Shown one piece after another: positions 23,955-34,966 of a DNA stretch of 64,000 bases (its first letter is position 1; each line of letters starts with the position of its first letter). This stretch comes from Paraburkholderia sp. PGU19 (GTDB lineage Bacteria; Pseudomonadota; Gammaproteobacteria; Burkholderiales; Burkholderiaceae): positions 2,480,001-2,544,000 of the forward strand of contig NZ_AP023179.1 in NCBI RefSeq assembly GCF_013426915.1, in the 5' to 3' direction. The position numbers were made by a program, and so were the translations under genes. The notes beneath the pieces were generated by a model. The model was not told the origin of the DNA and searched no databases. It saw nothing but the letters and a program-made list of their open reading frames with translations.

Positions 23955-25505
23955 TCAGATTTCCGAGCGCTGCGGATTCACCTTGTCATGACCGGCATAC
24001 AGACGGTTCAGCGCCGAGATATACGCTTTGGCCGACGCGGCGACGATGTCCGGGTCCGTGCCGACGCCGTTCACGATACGCCCCGCCTTCGACAGGCGCA
24101 CGGTCACTTCACCTTGCGCCTGCGTGCCCGTCGTAATGGCGTTGACCGAGTACAGCAGCAGTTCCGAACCGCTGCCTACTTCCGTTTCGATCGCGTTCAG
24201 CGTCGCGTCGACGGGACCGTTGCCGTTCGCTTCGCCGACCACTTCCTTGCCCGCGACCGAGAACACGATGCGCGCATGCGGACGCTCGCCCGTTTCCGAG
24301 TGCTGCGACAGCGACACGAACTTGTAATGCTCCCGCTCCTGCGCTTCGGCCGATTCTTCCGTGACGATCGCGATGATGTCTTCGTCGAAGATTTCGGACT
24401 TGCGGTCCGCGAGTTCCTTGAAGCGCTGGAACGCGAGGTTCAGTTCGGTTTCACTGTCGAGCGAGATGCCCAGTTCCTGAAGACGCTGCTTGAACGCGTT
24501 GCGGCCCGAAAGCTTGCCGAGCACGATCTTGTTCGCGGTCCAACCCACGTCTTCCGCGCGCATGATTTCGTAGGTGTCGCGCGCTTTCAGCACGCCGTCC
24601 TGGTGGATGCCCGACGCGTGCGCAAACGCGTTCGCGCCGACTACCGCCTTGTTCGGCTGCACGACGAAACCCGTGATCTGCGACACGAGCTTCGAGGCCG
24701 GCACGATCTGCGTCGTATCGATGCCGAGATCGAGGCCGAAATAGTCCTTGCGCGTGCGCACCGCCATCACGATTTCTTCGAGCGACGTGTTGCCCGCGCG
24801 CTCGCCGAGACCGTTCACCGTGCACTCCACCTGACGCGCGCCGCCGATCTGCACACCTGCCAGCGAGTTCGCGACGGCCATGCCGAGGTCGTTATGGCAA
24901 TGCACCGAGAACACGGCCTTGTCCGAGTTCGGGATGCGCTCGCGCAGCGTCTTCACGAGGTTGCCGTACAGTTCCGGCACACCGTAGCCGACGGTATCGG
25001 CGATATTGATGGTCGTCGCACCTTCCGCGATCACGGCTTCGAGCACGCGGCACAGGAAGTCCATATCCGAGCGGCTGCCGTCTTCCGGCGAGAACTCGAC
25101 GTCGTTCGTGAACTTGCGCGCGAAACGCACGGCCAGCTTCGCCTGCTCGAACACCTGGTCAGGCGTCATGCGCAGCTTCTTTTCCATGTGCAGCGGCGAC
25201 GTCGCGATGAACGTGTGGATGCGGAAGTGATCGGCGGGCTTCAGGGCTTCGGCGGCGCGCTGGATGTCCTTGTCGTTCGCGCGGGCGAGCGAGCAGATCG
25301 TGCTGTCCTTGATCATGCCGGCGATCGTGTGGATCGCGTCGAAGTCGCCGTTCGAACTGGCGGCGAAGCCGGCTTCGATCACGTCGACTTTCATCCGTTC
25401 GAGCTGCTTCGCGATACGGATCTTTTCTTCCTTCGTCATCGACGCACCGGGCGATTGTTCGCCGTCACGCAACGTCGTATCGAAAATGATGAGCTTGTCT
25501 GCCAT
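23955..25505 (-). CDS. leuA: 2-isopropylmalate synthase
   Basis: A 516-residue enzyme condensing acetyl-CoA and 2-oxoisovalerate in the first committed step of leucine synthesis. The HMGL-like barrel starts with [14 protein letters not shown] and contains the [16 protein letters not shown] metal/catalytic region. The LeuA allosteric dimer domain (leucine feedback) occupies the last ~130 residues. The ATG at 25505 was chosen; the upstream in-frame stretch to 25571 is not conserved-looking. It is the last gene of the ilv-psd-pssA-leuA group, but a 592-bp repeat element and flanks separate it from pssA. Confidence 0.96.
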   Translation of the reverse strand: MADKLIIFDTTLRDGEQSPGASMTKEEKIRIAKQLERMKVDVIEAGFAASSNGDFDAIHTIAGMIKDSTICSLARANDKDIQRAAEALKPADHFRIHTFIATSPLHMEKKLRMTPDQVFEQAKLAVRFARKFTNDVEFSPEDGSRSDMDFLCRVLEAVIAEGATTINIADTVGYGVPELYGNLVKTLRERIPNSDKAVFSVHCHNDLGMAVANSLAGVQIGGARQVECTVNGLGERAGNTSLEEIVMAVRTRKDYFGLDLGIDTTQIVPASKLVSQITGFVVQPNKAVVGANAFAHASGIHQDGVLKARDTYEIMRAEDVGWTANKIVLGKLSGRNAFKQRLQELGISLDSETELNLAFQRFKELADRKSEIFDEDIIAIVTEESAEAQEREHYKFVSLSQHSETGERPHARIVFSVAGKEVVGEANGNGPVDATLNAIETEVGSGSELLLYSVNAITTGTQAQGEVTVRLSKAGRIVNGVGTDPDIVAASAKAYISALNRLYAGHDKVNPQRSEI

Positions 25506-25880
25506 CTCGGGTCTCCAGGGGATTCGGTCAATTTGAATTGGAAAACGGAATTCGAGTGTTTGCGCCATCACCGCAGGCGACGCTAAACAACGAACGAGGC
25601 AGACGGAGGGCGAAAACGATCAGCGCGGCAGGCGCGCTAGAGCTAGCGAGCGTAGTAGCGCGCTGGCTTGAAGATGCAGGAAGGAGGACTTGGAAAGTGC
25701 CATGCCAGAGACTATAGCGGCAATGGTCGAAACGTGCAATTGGGGGCCTTGCGGGCCGAGCTTTTTTTGGCTTTTGTTCTGTCTGCGACGCTTTTGGCCG
25801 TGTGCCGGGGTTCGCGATGGCATCCGCGGGTTGGTTTTGTGCTTTCGCTGGCATCCGCGATGCGTTAGCTCCCTTCAAGC
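25506..25880. other. Intergenic flank of palindromic repeat copy 1
   Basis: No gene is supported here. From about 25773 it carries flank motifs of the repeat family: TCTGCGACGC and the CTGGCATCCGCG unit at about 25848, also present outside the other copies. The leuA promoter, if separate from the upstream operon, should be in this stretch, but I could not pick one out. Confidence 0.6.
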
Positions 25881-26471
25881 CGTCGCCCCTGTGCGGGGCG
25901 GCACCTACTTTTCTTTGCCGCCGCAAAGAAAAGTAGGCAAAAGAAAGCGGCTCACACCGCCAACTCTTGTTCTTATCCACGGGACCCATCGTCCCCACAG
26001 TTCGCACGGCAACGTTCTTGTCAGCGTGCGTTGCTAACGCTTTGAATGTGCTCATCACCAGCTTCAAACACCCGTACTCGTGCAAACGACAACAAATGGT
26101 ATGTGCCGCCCAGGTGGCAAACTGTGTGCAGGTTGTCGCGGCGTACAGGGTAGCGCTCTTACAGGGTGGGACGCCTGCGCTATCGGTCCGAAGTGATACG
26201 CGTGGAGCACAAGCGGCCGACACACAGTTTGCCACCTGGGCGGCGGTGGACTGCCTGGCGCGTCATCGAGTAATGCGGGAGCTTGAAGCGGGTGAGGCGC
26301 TCATTCAGAGCGCTGGCAACGAACGTGGGTCACGTGATTGCCGTGTGAAGCGTAAGACCCTTTGGGGGCCCTCAGGCAAACACAAGGCCTGGCGGTGTGA
26401 GCCGCTTTCTTTTGCCTACTTTTCTTTGCGGCGGCAAAGAAAAGTAGGTGCCGCCCCGCACAGGGGCGACG
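25881..26471 (+). repeat. Palindromic intergenic element, copy 1 (core forward)
   Basis: A 591-bp near-palindrome between pssA and leuA. The outer arms 25881-25962 and 26390-26471 are perfect 82-bp inverted repeats. Each arm holds a small GCCCC/GGGGC hairpin and a perfect 15-bp-stem hairpin with a CGCC loop (25904-25937 in the left arm). An inner perfect 24-bp inverted repeat lies at 26105-26128 and 26221-26244. Between them is an asymmetric core, in the same orientation as copy 3. I recognise no encoded protein. Confidence 0.9.
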
Positions 26472-26552
26472 CTTGAAGCTAGATAACGCATCGCGGATGC
26501 CAACGCAAAACCAAAAACATCAAACCAGCGTCGCAGACAAACCCAAAAACCG

Positions 26553-27425
26553 TTACCCAGGCCGCTGCGAGGAACGAGCCGGATTCCCCATTCCCCTAAC
26601 CACGCGATAAGCCCAAAACACATACCCCGACAGCCCATAAAGCACAAACAGCCCAAACAACATCAAAGGCGGGTCCGACGAAACCAGCACAAACGCGACC
26701 ACAACAAGCAGAATCGCCGCAAACGGCACACGATGCCGCACATCCAGCGCCTTACCGCTATAAAACGGCGCATTCGATACCATGGTCACGCCCGCGTAGA
26801 TGGTCAAAGCAAAAGCAACCCACGGCAGCCAGACCAGCTTCAAAGGCACGCGATTATCGGTAGCAAGCCAGACAAAACCAGCGATCAACGCAGCCGCAGC
26901 CGGGCTCGGCATGCCCTGAAAAAACCGCTTGTCAACGACACCAATATTCGTATTGAACCGGGCCAGCCGCAACGCCGCGCCAGAACAATAAACAAACGCC
27001 GCGAGCCAGCCCCAGCGCCCGAGATCCTTCAGAATCCACTCATACATCACAAGCGCCGGCGCAACGCCGAACGACACCATATCCGACAGACTGTCGAACT
27101 GCTCGCCAAAAGCGCTTTGCGTATGCGTCATACGCGCGACACGCCCATCCATGCCATCGAGCACCATCGCGACAAAAATCGCAATCGCGGCAACTTCGAA
27201 GCGCACGTTCATCGCCTGCACGACGGCGAAGAACCCGCAGAAAAGCGCCGCCGTCGTGAACGCGTTAGGCAACAGGTAAATCCCGCGCTTGCGCAGAAAC
27301 TGCTGTCGCGCGGCCCGTCGGCTGTCGATCACGGATTCCGTGACCACCGACGGCTTGTTGCGCCTGAACGGTCGCGGCTGCGGCGCACCGCTGCTACGAG
27401 GACGACGCGGTTTGAATGCGGCCAT
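26553..27425 (-). CDS. pssA: CDP-diacylglycerol-serine O-phosphatidyltransferase
   Basis: A 290-residue membrane enzyme making phosphatidylserine from CDP-diacylglycerol and serine. The CDP-alcohol phosphotransferase motif is complete at about residues 89-114: DGMDGRVAR, eight residues, then GEQFDSLSD. Six to eight hydrophobic segments follow a basic, Arg/Pro-rich N-terminus (~45 residues). It lies 20 bp after psd; together they make phosphatidylethanolamine. Confidence 0.93.
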   Translation of the reverse strand: MAAFKPRRPRSSGAPQPRPFRRNKPSVVTESVIDSRRAARQQFLRKRGIYLLPNAFTTAALFCGFFAVVQAMNVRFEVAAIAIFVAMVLDGMDGRVARMTHTQSAFGEQFDSLSDMVSFGVAPALVMYEWILKDLGRWGWLAAFVYCSGAALRLARFNTNIGVVDKRFFQGMPSPAAAALIAGFVWLATDNRVPLKLVWLPWVAFALTIYAGVTMVSNAPFYSGKALDVRHRVPFAAILLVVVAFVLVSSDPPLMLFGLFVLYGLSGYVFWAYRVVRGMGNPARSSQRPG

Positions 27426-27445
27426 CGAACCCTCCCTGTGCCGCT

Positions 27446-28084
27446 TTATAGTTCAGCCAGAACCGTGGACGAAGCCGAGACCTTCTCGCCGATCGACACA
27501 CGCGGTCGGCTGCCCACGGGCAGATACACGTCGACGCGCGAACCGAAACGGATGAAGCCGTAGCGCTGGCCGCGCGTGAGCGGCTCGCCTGCCCTGACGT
27601 AGCAGAGAATGCGCCGCGCGATCAGGCCCGCGATCTGCACCGACGTCACCGTCGCGCCGCTCGCCGTTTCGATCACGACCGCGTTGCGCTCGTTTTCCGT
27701 CGAAGCTTTATCGACAGCGGCGTTCAGATACGCGCCCGGAAAATATTCGACCTTCGAGATCGCGCCGTCGACAGGCGAACGCTGCGAGTGCACGTTGAAT
27801 ACGTTCATGAACACGCTGATCTTCAGCGCTTCACGGTTCGCGTACGGATCGTGCGCGGTTTCGACAGCGACGATGCGGCCGTCGGCAGGGCACAGCACCG
27901 CGTTGGCCTGCGTCGGAATGGGACGCGCCGGATCGCGGAAAAACTGCACGACGAAGATGAGCAACAGCCAGAAAATCCAGGCAATGCCGAACCCTGCGAT
28001 GAAGTGGATCAACAACGCAACGACGGCCGCGATGGCAATGAACGGCCAGCCTTCGCGCGCGATGATCGGATGAGGGTAATTCAT
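27446..28084 (-). CDS. psd: Phosphatidylserine decarboxylase proenzyme
   Basis: A 212-residue proenzyme converting phosphatidylserine to phosphatidylethanolamine. The short form (PSD-B-like) cleaves itself at a Gly-Ser bond to make the pyruvoyl group; FGSRVD places it at Gly181-Ser182, leaving a ~31-residue small subunit. One hydrophobic region (residues ~15-45) anchors it in the membrane. The ATG at 28084 has no recognisable Shine-Dalgarno, and a group II intron ends a few bases upstream, so the native leader has been altered. Confidence 0.92.
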   Translation of the reverse strand: MNYPHPIIAREGWPFIAIAAVVALLIHFIAGFGIAWIFWLLLIFVVQFFRDPARPIPTQANAVLCPADGRIVAVETAHDPYANREALKISVFMNVFNVHSQRSPVDGAISKVEYFPGAYLNAAVDKASTENERNAVVIETASGATVTSVQIAGLIARRILCYVRAGEPLTRGQRYGFIRFGSRVDVYLPVGSRPRVSIGEKVSASSTVLAEL

Positions 28085-28143
28085 AAATGGGTTCAGTCTT
28101 TTTGGAGGGTAGCCCCCTTCCTCGCGGAAGAGGAGCCCCCTAA

Positions 28144-28177
28144 GAACCGTACGTGCGAGTTTCCCCGCATACGGCTC
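28144..28177 (-). ncRNA. Group II intron domain V
   Basis: A 34-nt hairpin on the minus strand beginning GAGCCGTATG, with a GAAA-containing tetraloop region and the mirrored ACGTACGGTTC strand. This is the catalytic core hairpin of group II ribozymes and is intact, so the intron may still splice. Confidence 0.9.
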
Positions 28178-28200
28178 AAATCTACAAACAAAGCCCGGTC

Positions 28201-29901
28201 TTAGAACCGGGCCGGCTTAGTTACTACAATTTTACCTGCGTGCACCTGCCGGTGACAGTCCGGGTGAAGCAAGACCCTGTTTGAGAGAGCGTCTGACCCA
28301 CCATGCATCCGATATTCCAGATGATGGTCATGCCAACCGGTCTCCCGTGTCAGGGCACAGCCACAGTGCGCACATAACCCGCCCTGCGACATGTACAACG
28401 AGACCCATTGCCGTCGGTGCCGCATCGAGTGCTCCATGCGTGCCTCCCGCAACTGCTCGCCGTACTGCTCCCACTCTGGGTCAAAGGGATTAAATTCCCC
28501 TTTGACCTTCCTGTGTCGCCTGATATCAGTACCGCTGAGCTGGTACAACTCAAGCAAACCTTTGCTGCCATCTTCACGAACTATCGGAACGGCGAACACC
28601 CAATGCCGGCTACCTTCCGAGTGAAAGTATTTCCTTCTCACCCAGTCGGCGCTCTTGTTCAGATGCCGCCTCTTCGACCACCGCCAAAGTCTCCGGAAAA
28701 TCAGAGACTCCATGCGGCTGTACGCCTCTTTGGCGACCACGGGGCTGTGATACTGCGCCCATCCCCGTAGCATCGGGTTCAGCAGTCGAATCAGATTCTC
28801 GTGCTTAACCGTCTTGTTGCCGTTGATCGTTTCCGCCACCTTGCGGTAGAACGCTTGCGCATTCTTCTTGCTCGGCTTGATGAGCAGGGTTCCCGAGTAC
28901 TTCCGGAAGTTCCACCCAAGGAAATCGAAGCCTGCGTCGATGTGTGTAATCCGCGTTTTCTCCTCAGAGAGTTGCAGCCCGCGTACAGCCAGGAATGCTT
29001 CCACCCAAGGTCGAACCTCTTGTTCCAGTATCTCTTTCGAGTCGCCGGTGATCACGAAGTCGTCCGCGTACCGCACCACATTAACCTTCAACTTCTTAGC
29101 CTTCGCGACCCCGAGCTTCGCACCGAGGTGCGCGACCAGTTGCCGCTCCAACCCATTCAACGTCACATTCGCCAGCGTCGGGGAGATGATCCCTCCCTGC
29201 GGTGTACCGGCCTCAGTCGCCTGTAGCTGCCCTTTGTAAATCAGGCCAGCCTTCAACCACTTCCGGAGGATTTCCGTGTCCATGGGGACATGGCTCTCCA
29301 ACCAATCATGGTTGATGTGGTCAAAACAGCCCTTAATATCCGCTTCCAGCACCCAACGAGCTGAGCCCTTTTGGGACATGGCAACGAAAATCTGCGACAT
29401 GGCGTCAGCCGTCGAACGGTTCAACCTGAACCCATAGGAGTTCGGGTCGCTCGTCGATTCCGACACCGGCTCCAGAGCCAACAGATACAAGGCTTGCATC
29501 GCCCTGTCCCGCATGGTCGGAATGCCCAGAGGGCGATCCTTCCCGTTGGCCTTGGGGATAAAGACTCTCCGTAGAGGCAGGGGCTTATATCCGCGCCGTT
29601 TCAACCTGCCGATGGCGTTCCACCGGCCTTCAGGCGAATCCCATAGCTCGCGATCGACTCCCGCCGTTCGCGCACCCTGGTTCTGCGTAACACGTCGTAC
29701 CGCGTACAGCTTCGCGGACAACGTGCGGGTCAACATCCGTTGCAGGGCCTTCACCCTGCGCCAGTCGTTGTCCCGCGTCGCCTTCGCAATTCGAATCTGC
29801 ATCCCTCTCACGTTCCGTTCAACCCGACGCCAATCTACGGCGTGCCAGTTGTCTGGTGCGTGGGAAAGCGCAGATCCATCCTTTCGGACAGATACTTTCA
29901 T
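28201..29901 (-). CDS. ltrA: Group II intron reverse transcriptase/maturase with HNH endonuclease
   Basis: A 566-residue intron-encoded protein. The reverse transcriptase fingers/palm occupy about residues 60-340, with active site YADD at 278-281 and [11 protein letters not shown] at 231-241. A group II maturase X domain covers about 350-430. The C-terminal HNH endonuclease has CAHC (510-513), a DHHLEY histidine pair near 525-530 and HPDCHRQVH near 546-554. All domains are complete and uninterrupted, so the protein looks active for splicing, target cleavage and retrohoming. Confidence 0.95.
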   Translation of the reverse strand: MKVSVRKDGSALSHAPDNWHAVDWRRVERNVRGMQIRIAKATRDNDWRRVKALQRMLTRTLSAKLYAVRRVTQNQGARTAGVDRELWDSPEGRWNAIGRLKRRGYKPLPLRRVFIPKANGKDRPLGIPTMRDRAMQALYLLALEPVSESTSDPNSYGFRLNRSTADAMSQIFVAMSQKGSARWVLEADIKGCFDHINHDWLESHVPMDTEILRKWLKAGLIYKGQLQATEAGTPQGGIISPTLANVTLNGLERQLVAHLGAKLGVAKAKKLKVNVVRYADDFVITGDSKEILEQEVRPWVEAFLAVRGLQLSEEKTRITHIDAGFDFLGWNFRKYSGTLLIKPSKKNAQAFYRKVAETINGNKTVKHENLIRLLNPMLRGWAQYHSPVVAKEAYSRMESLIFRRLWRWSKRRHLNKSADWVRRKYFHSEGSRHWVFAVPIVREDGSKGLLELYQLSGTDIRRHRKVKGEFNPFDPEWEQYGEQLREARMEHSMRHRRQWVSLYMSQGGLCAHCGCALTRETGWHDHHLEYRMHGGSDALSNRVLLHPDCHRQVHAGKIVVTKPARF

Positions 29902-30974
29902 GCTGCTCTCCTACTCGAAGAAGTGAGGCCCGAGCGGAGAACAGATCGCCCCTTGCGGGAGCGATCTGCTCCCGCGCGGGGGTTAAAGACTTACGCTAAT
30001 GGCGAGGACGCCATCAGCAATCACTTTTCCAGCTAAAGGGCTAGTCAGCCATCTTGCGACGGTAGACCAGACGGAAGTCTGCCCGCTTTCGCGTGGGGTA
30101 ATGTCGCAACCCCTATCCGATCCATTACAGACCGGCTTTCGCTTTTTCCGTCATCCCATACCTGCACAATTAACAGCGTCCCTCACGGTTCGCCTGCCAG
30201 CCAAACTACGGCCGGCAACCATACAGGCTTACCACGTTCCCGGCATGTCACACGACTGACTTAGGTTCTGCCTATTCCCCAGCGGTCCGATGACGACGTA
30301 ACCCGAATTTACAGCGGGTTATCCGACCGCACACCTTTTGGTTGATGCCTATCAGCAGCTTTGGCACCGTCCTACTTACGAGGTTTATCAGCAGTTCACT
30401 TCCGTTAACCGTATCAGCCAGCCTAGCGTCTCAACCCCAGTGCTGCTGGGAGTCTCCGAGGGACGGTCTCACGACCGTCACCCGCCCTGAACGTCGGGGA
30501 CTACATTGTCAGAGAAGCTTCACACCTCACCGTTGCCAGTGACGCATGTCCTCCTAGGCTACTGCTGGTCGTACAGCAGGTTCACTTCACTCGCCAAGCT
30601 GCCGGCGAGGCCGAACAATGACACACCGAGCTATTTCGCTCGTATCGCGTAGCGAATTCACCTTCCTAGGGGCGGTGAAATTGCAAACAACACTCCGCTT
30701 TGTCAGCGGAGGTGAAGCCGCTGACTGGGCGGGATCTGGCGGTAACCAGATCATTGCAATGCGTTCCTCGACCATGCAGCGCCGAGGTTCGCTTCATCAA
30801 GGGAATGGCCAAGGCCACCCCTACTTCTACAAGGGCGCGGCCCACAAGGGGGCCGCCTGCGGAGGGCATGGCACTCGAAACCGAAGTTCCGAGCGATAAC
30901 CCTCTAGTCGATGCCTCATAACGCGAGGCTCACGGACACGAGCGTGCGTGTCGCACGTAAAACCGTAGGATAGC

Positions 30975-31013
30975 AAAAGCCGTCCAGGGTTCAGCACACC
31001 TGGACGGCTTTTT
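30975..31013 (-). terminator. Rho-independent terminator of ilvC
   Basis: A long stem (AAAAGCCGTCCAGG at 30975-30988 with its complement at 30999-31013), 10-nt loop, followed on the minus strand by TTTT. It lies 47 bp after ilvC and 19 bp before the intron 5' end, and would uncouple ilvIHC from psd-pssA-leuA. Confidence 0.85.
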
Positions 31014-31060
31014 GACGCTTCCGGCGCATTTCGTGCGCCGGAGCAAGAAAAACGGGCAGA

Positions 31061-32179
<1,119 letters not shown>

Positions 32180-32671
32180 TTAAACCTTCAGGATACGCTC
32201 GCCGCGCCCGATGCCCGAACCGCCCGTGCGGACCGTTTCGAGAATCGCGGTGGCGTCGAGCCCTTCGATGAACGCGTCGAGCTTCTCGCTCGCGCCCGTC
32301 AGTTCGATCGTGTAGGTCTTTTCGGTGACGTCGATGATGCGGCCGCGGAAAATATCCGACATCCGCTTCATCTCCTCACGTTCCTTGCCGACCGCCCTCA
32401 CCTTGATCAGCATCAGCTCGCGCTCGATGTGGGCGCCCTCTGTCAGGTCGACCACTTTCACCACCTCGATCAGGCGGTTCAGATGCTTCGTGATCTGTTC
32501 GATCACGTCGTCCGAGCCAATGGAAACAATGGTCATGCGCGACAGCGAACGGTCTTCGGTCGGCGCCACCGTCAAGGTTTCGATGTTGTAGCCGCGTGCG
32601 GAAAAGAGGCCCACCACGCGCGACAGCGCGCCCGGTTCGTTCTCCAGCAGAACGGAAATAATGTGTCTCAT
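32180..32671 (-). CDS. ilvH: Acetolactate synthase small (regulatory) subunit
   Basis: A 163-residue regulatory subunit with an N-terminal ACT domain (ISVLLENEPGALSRVVGLFSA), the site for valine feedback inhibition in the family. The ATG at 32671 fits the family start; the open frame further upstream overlaps the intergenic region. It lies 111 bp after ilvI. Confidence 0.95.
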   Translation of the reverse strand: MRHIISVLLENEPGALSRVVGLFSARGYNIETLTVAPTEDRSLSRMTIVSIGSDDVIEQITKHLNRLIEVVKVVDLTEGAHIERELMLIKVRAVGKEREEMKRMSDIFRGRIIDVTEKTYTIELTGASEKLDAFIEGLDATAILETVRTGGSGIGRGERILKV

Positions 32672-32782
32672 GTTCGCTTCTTCCAGATGTCGATGTATGC
32701 GATGCGTGCGTTCCGCGCCGCTCCGTCCGCGCTCACCTTTTGTGGAGATGTGCATGACGGAGCCGGCGCAGGAAAGCGCTCG

Positions 32783-34546
32783 TTATAGATCTTCCGATCC
32801 GAGGAGCATCTCGGTGATGCCCTTGCCGGCCTGGACCATCGGCCAGACGTTTTCGGTCGGATCGGTCTGGAAGTCGAGAAACACCGTGCGATCTTTCAGG
32901 CGCAGTGCTTCCTTCAGCGCCGGTTCCACGTCAGCGGTCTTTTCGATCCGCATGCCGACGTGGCCGTACGCTTCGGCGAGCTTCACGAAGTCGGGCAGCG
33001 CATCCATGTACGAATGCGAATAGCGCTTGCTGTATTCGATCTGCTGCCACTGGCGCACCATGCCCAGATAGCGGTTGTTGAGCGAAATGATCTTGACGGG
33101 CGTGTCGTACTGCTTGCAGGTCGACAGTTCCTGGATGCACATCTGGATCGAGCCTTCGCCCGTGATACAGAGCACGTCGTCATCCGGGTGCGCCATCTTG
33201 ACGCCCATCGCTGCCGGCAGGCCGAAGCCCATCGTGCCGAGACCGCCGGAGTTGATCCAGCGGCGCGGCTTGTTGAAGCGATAGAACTGCGCCGCCCACA
33301 TCTGGTGCTGGCCGACGTCGGAACACACGAAGGCATTGCCGTCCGTCAGTTCCCACGCCTTTTCCACCACGTACTGCGGCTTGATGATCTCGCTCTTGCG
33401 GTCGAACTTGAGGCAGTCTTTCGAGCGCCAGGCTTCGATGTCCTTCCACCAGTCGGCGAGCGCCGCAGTGTCCGGGCCATGTTCGGCCGTTTGCAGTTGC
33501 TCGATCAGTTCCTTCAGCACTTCCTTCACGTCGCCGACGATCGGAATGTCGACCTTCACGCGCTTCGAAATCGACGAAGGGTCGATGTCGATGTGAATGA
33601 TCTTGCGCGGACGCGACGAGAAGTGCGCCGGATCGCCGATCACACGGTCGTCGAAACGCGCGCCGATGGCGATCAGCACGTCGCAGTGCTGCATCGCCAT
33701 GTTGGCTTCGTACGTGCCGTGCATGCCGAGCATGCCGAGGAATTTCTTGTCGCTCGCGCGGTAGCCGCCCAGCCCCATCAGCGTGTTGGTGATGGGATAG
33801 CCGAGCAGATCGGCAAACTGGTTCAGTTCACGCGACGCATCCGCGAGGATAATGCCGCCGCCCGTGTAGATATACGGACGCTTCGCCGACAACAGCAGCG
33901 CCACGGCCTTGCGGATCTGGCCCGAGTGGCCTTTCGTGACGGGGTTGTACGAGCGCAGCGACACGCTTTTGAGCGGTTCGTACTGGCAAGGCGCCTTCGA
34001 CACGTCTTTCGGAATGTCGATCAGCACCGGGCCGGGACGACCGGTTCGGGCGATATAGAAAGCTTTCTTGACCGTGGCGGCGAGATCGCGCACGTCCTTC
34101 ACGAGGAAGTTGTGCTTCACGCACGGACGCGTGATGCCGACGGTATCGCACTCCTGGAACGCGTCCTGACCGATCGCAGCAGTCGGCACCTGGCCGCTGA
34201 TGACCACCATCGGGATCGAGTCCATATAGGCCGTCGCGATGCCCGTCACCGCGTTGGTGACGCCGGGGCCGGAGGTCACGAGACAGACGCCGACCTTGCC
34301 GGTCGAGCGCGCGTAGGCGTCGGCGGCGTGAACCGCGGCCTGCTCGTGGCGCACGAGGACGTGCTGGAATTTGTCCTGCTTGTAAAGCTCGTCGTAGATG
34401 TAGAGTACCGAGCCGCCGGGATAGCCCCAGACGAATTCGACGTCTTCGTCGGCCAGTGCCTTCATGAGCACGGTGGCGCCGATAGAGTCAGCTTCGTGAT
34501 GTGGAGTGGTATCCGACGTGGAGAATTCCGCGCTGGGCATATTCAT
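32783..34546 (-). CDS. ilvI: Acetolactate synthase large subunit
   Basis: A 587-residue thiamine diphosphate enzyme. It forms acetolactate or acetohydroxybutyrate from pyruvate. The catalytic glutamate is in VRHEQAAVHAADAYAR, the ThDP/Mg motif is GEGSIQMCIQELSTC followed by NNRYLGMVRQW, and a central FAD-type domain is present. The first ~25 residues are a polar extension. The ATG at 34546 has an AAGGTG ribosome site; an ATG two codons later is the alternative. It heads ilvI-ilvH-ilvC. Confidence 0.96.
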   Translation of the reverse strand: MNMPSAEFSTSDTTPHHEADSIGATVLMKALADEDVEFVWGYPGGSVLYIYDELYKQDKFQHVLVRHEQAAVHAADAYARSTGKVGVCLVTSGPGVTNAVTGIATAYMDSIPMVVISGQVPTAAIGQDAFQECDTVGITRPCVKHNFLVKDVRDLAATVKKAFYIARTGRPGPVLIDIPKDVSKAPCQYEPLKSVSLRSYNPVTKGHSGQIRKAVALLLSAKRPYIYTGGGIILADASRELNQFADLLGYPITNTLMGLGGYRASDKKFLGMLGMHGTYEANMAMQHCDVLIAIGARFDDRVIGDPAHFSSRPRKIIHIDIDPSSISKRVKVDIPIVGDVKEVLKELIEQLQTAEHGPDTAALADWWKDIEAWRSKDCLKFDRKSEIIKPQYVVEKAWELTDGNAFVCSDVGQHQMWAAQFYRFNKPRRWINSGGLGTMGFGLPAAMGVKMAHPDDDVLCITGEGSIQMCIQELSTCKQYDTPVKIISLNNRYLGMVRQWQQIEYSKRYSHSYMDALPDFVKLAEAYGHVGMRIEKTADVEPALKEALRLKDRTVFLDFQTDPTENVWPMVQAGKGITEMLLGSEDL

Positions 34547-34966
34547 CGTTCACCTTTCGAATTTTCGGCAAAAAATTGATCGGGTGCTCTCTGCCGGGCT
34601 TGTGGCTCGGGTTCAAGCGGCGCGTCCAGTTTGACAGGAAGGCTTCTTGGGCCAACCTCAAATGAGACAAGTCACTTATGTTGCGAACCGTAGACGATAT
34701 CTACGATAAGTCCGATGGTCAAGCAAATATTTCCATGATTGACGGCAAACCCGGTTTCGTCGTCCACTTCTGACCGTTTTACAGATGCGTTACGCGCGCC
34801 TTGCGGTCACCTTGACGGAAACGGCATATTTCGCGGCTCAAGGCCGATGCGAGGCAAAAGCCTGCCGCGTTTTTCCCCGGTCAGGGTGAAAGTTTGTTAG
34901 CATCCGCGAGTTTTACGACATTTTTCGACCGATTCCGCGCACACTCGCTGCGCCGACCCCCAACGG
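34547..34966. other. Divergent intergenic region between ilvI and the sigma factor gene
   Basis: 420 bp holding the ilvI promoter (listed separately). I looked for a branched-chain-rich leader peptide with an attenuator in the ilvI leader (34547-34690) and did not find one. No clear promoter or ribosome site was recognised for the sigma factor gene on the other side. Confidence 0.5.
34689..34722 (-). promoter_or_regulatory. Candidate ilvI promoter with overlapping palindrome
   Basis: On the minus strand TTGACC (34722-34717) and TATCGT (34699-34694) are separated by 17 bp. A perfect inverted repeat CGTAGA/TCTACG with a 5-bp centre (34689-34705) covers the -10, which would suit a repressor or activator operator. 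The regulator is unknown. Confidence 0.4.

Larger units (their letters stand above)
28100..30956 (-). mobile_element. Group II intron between ilvC and psd
   Basis: A full-looking retroelement on the minus strand. The 5' end is GTGCG at 30956, the canonical group II start. The protein-coding part spans 29901-28201. Domain V is at 28177-28144, and a domain VI-like stem with a bulged A (near 28110) follows. The region 29902-30956 (about 1.05 kb) should hold ribozyme domains I-IV and has no convincing gene of its own. The 3' end is uncertain (about 28096-28105) because no AY dinucleotide falls at the usual distance from the bulged A. It is inserted 19 bp past the ilvC terminator hairpin, same strand as the operon. 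Confidence 0.88.

Noticed and set aside
28100..30956. Calling the intron class C because of the nearby terminator
   Set aside because: It lies 19 bp past the hairpin and its protein has an HNH domain, unlike typical class C introns; class left open.
34547..34690. Leader peptide/attenuator for ilvI
   Set aside because: No short frame rich in Leu, Val or Ile and no paired terminator/antiterminator stems were seen.
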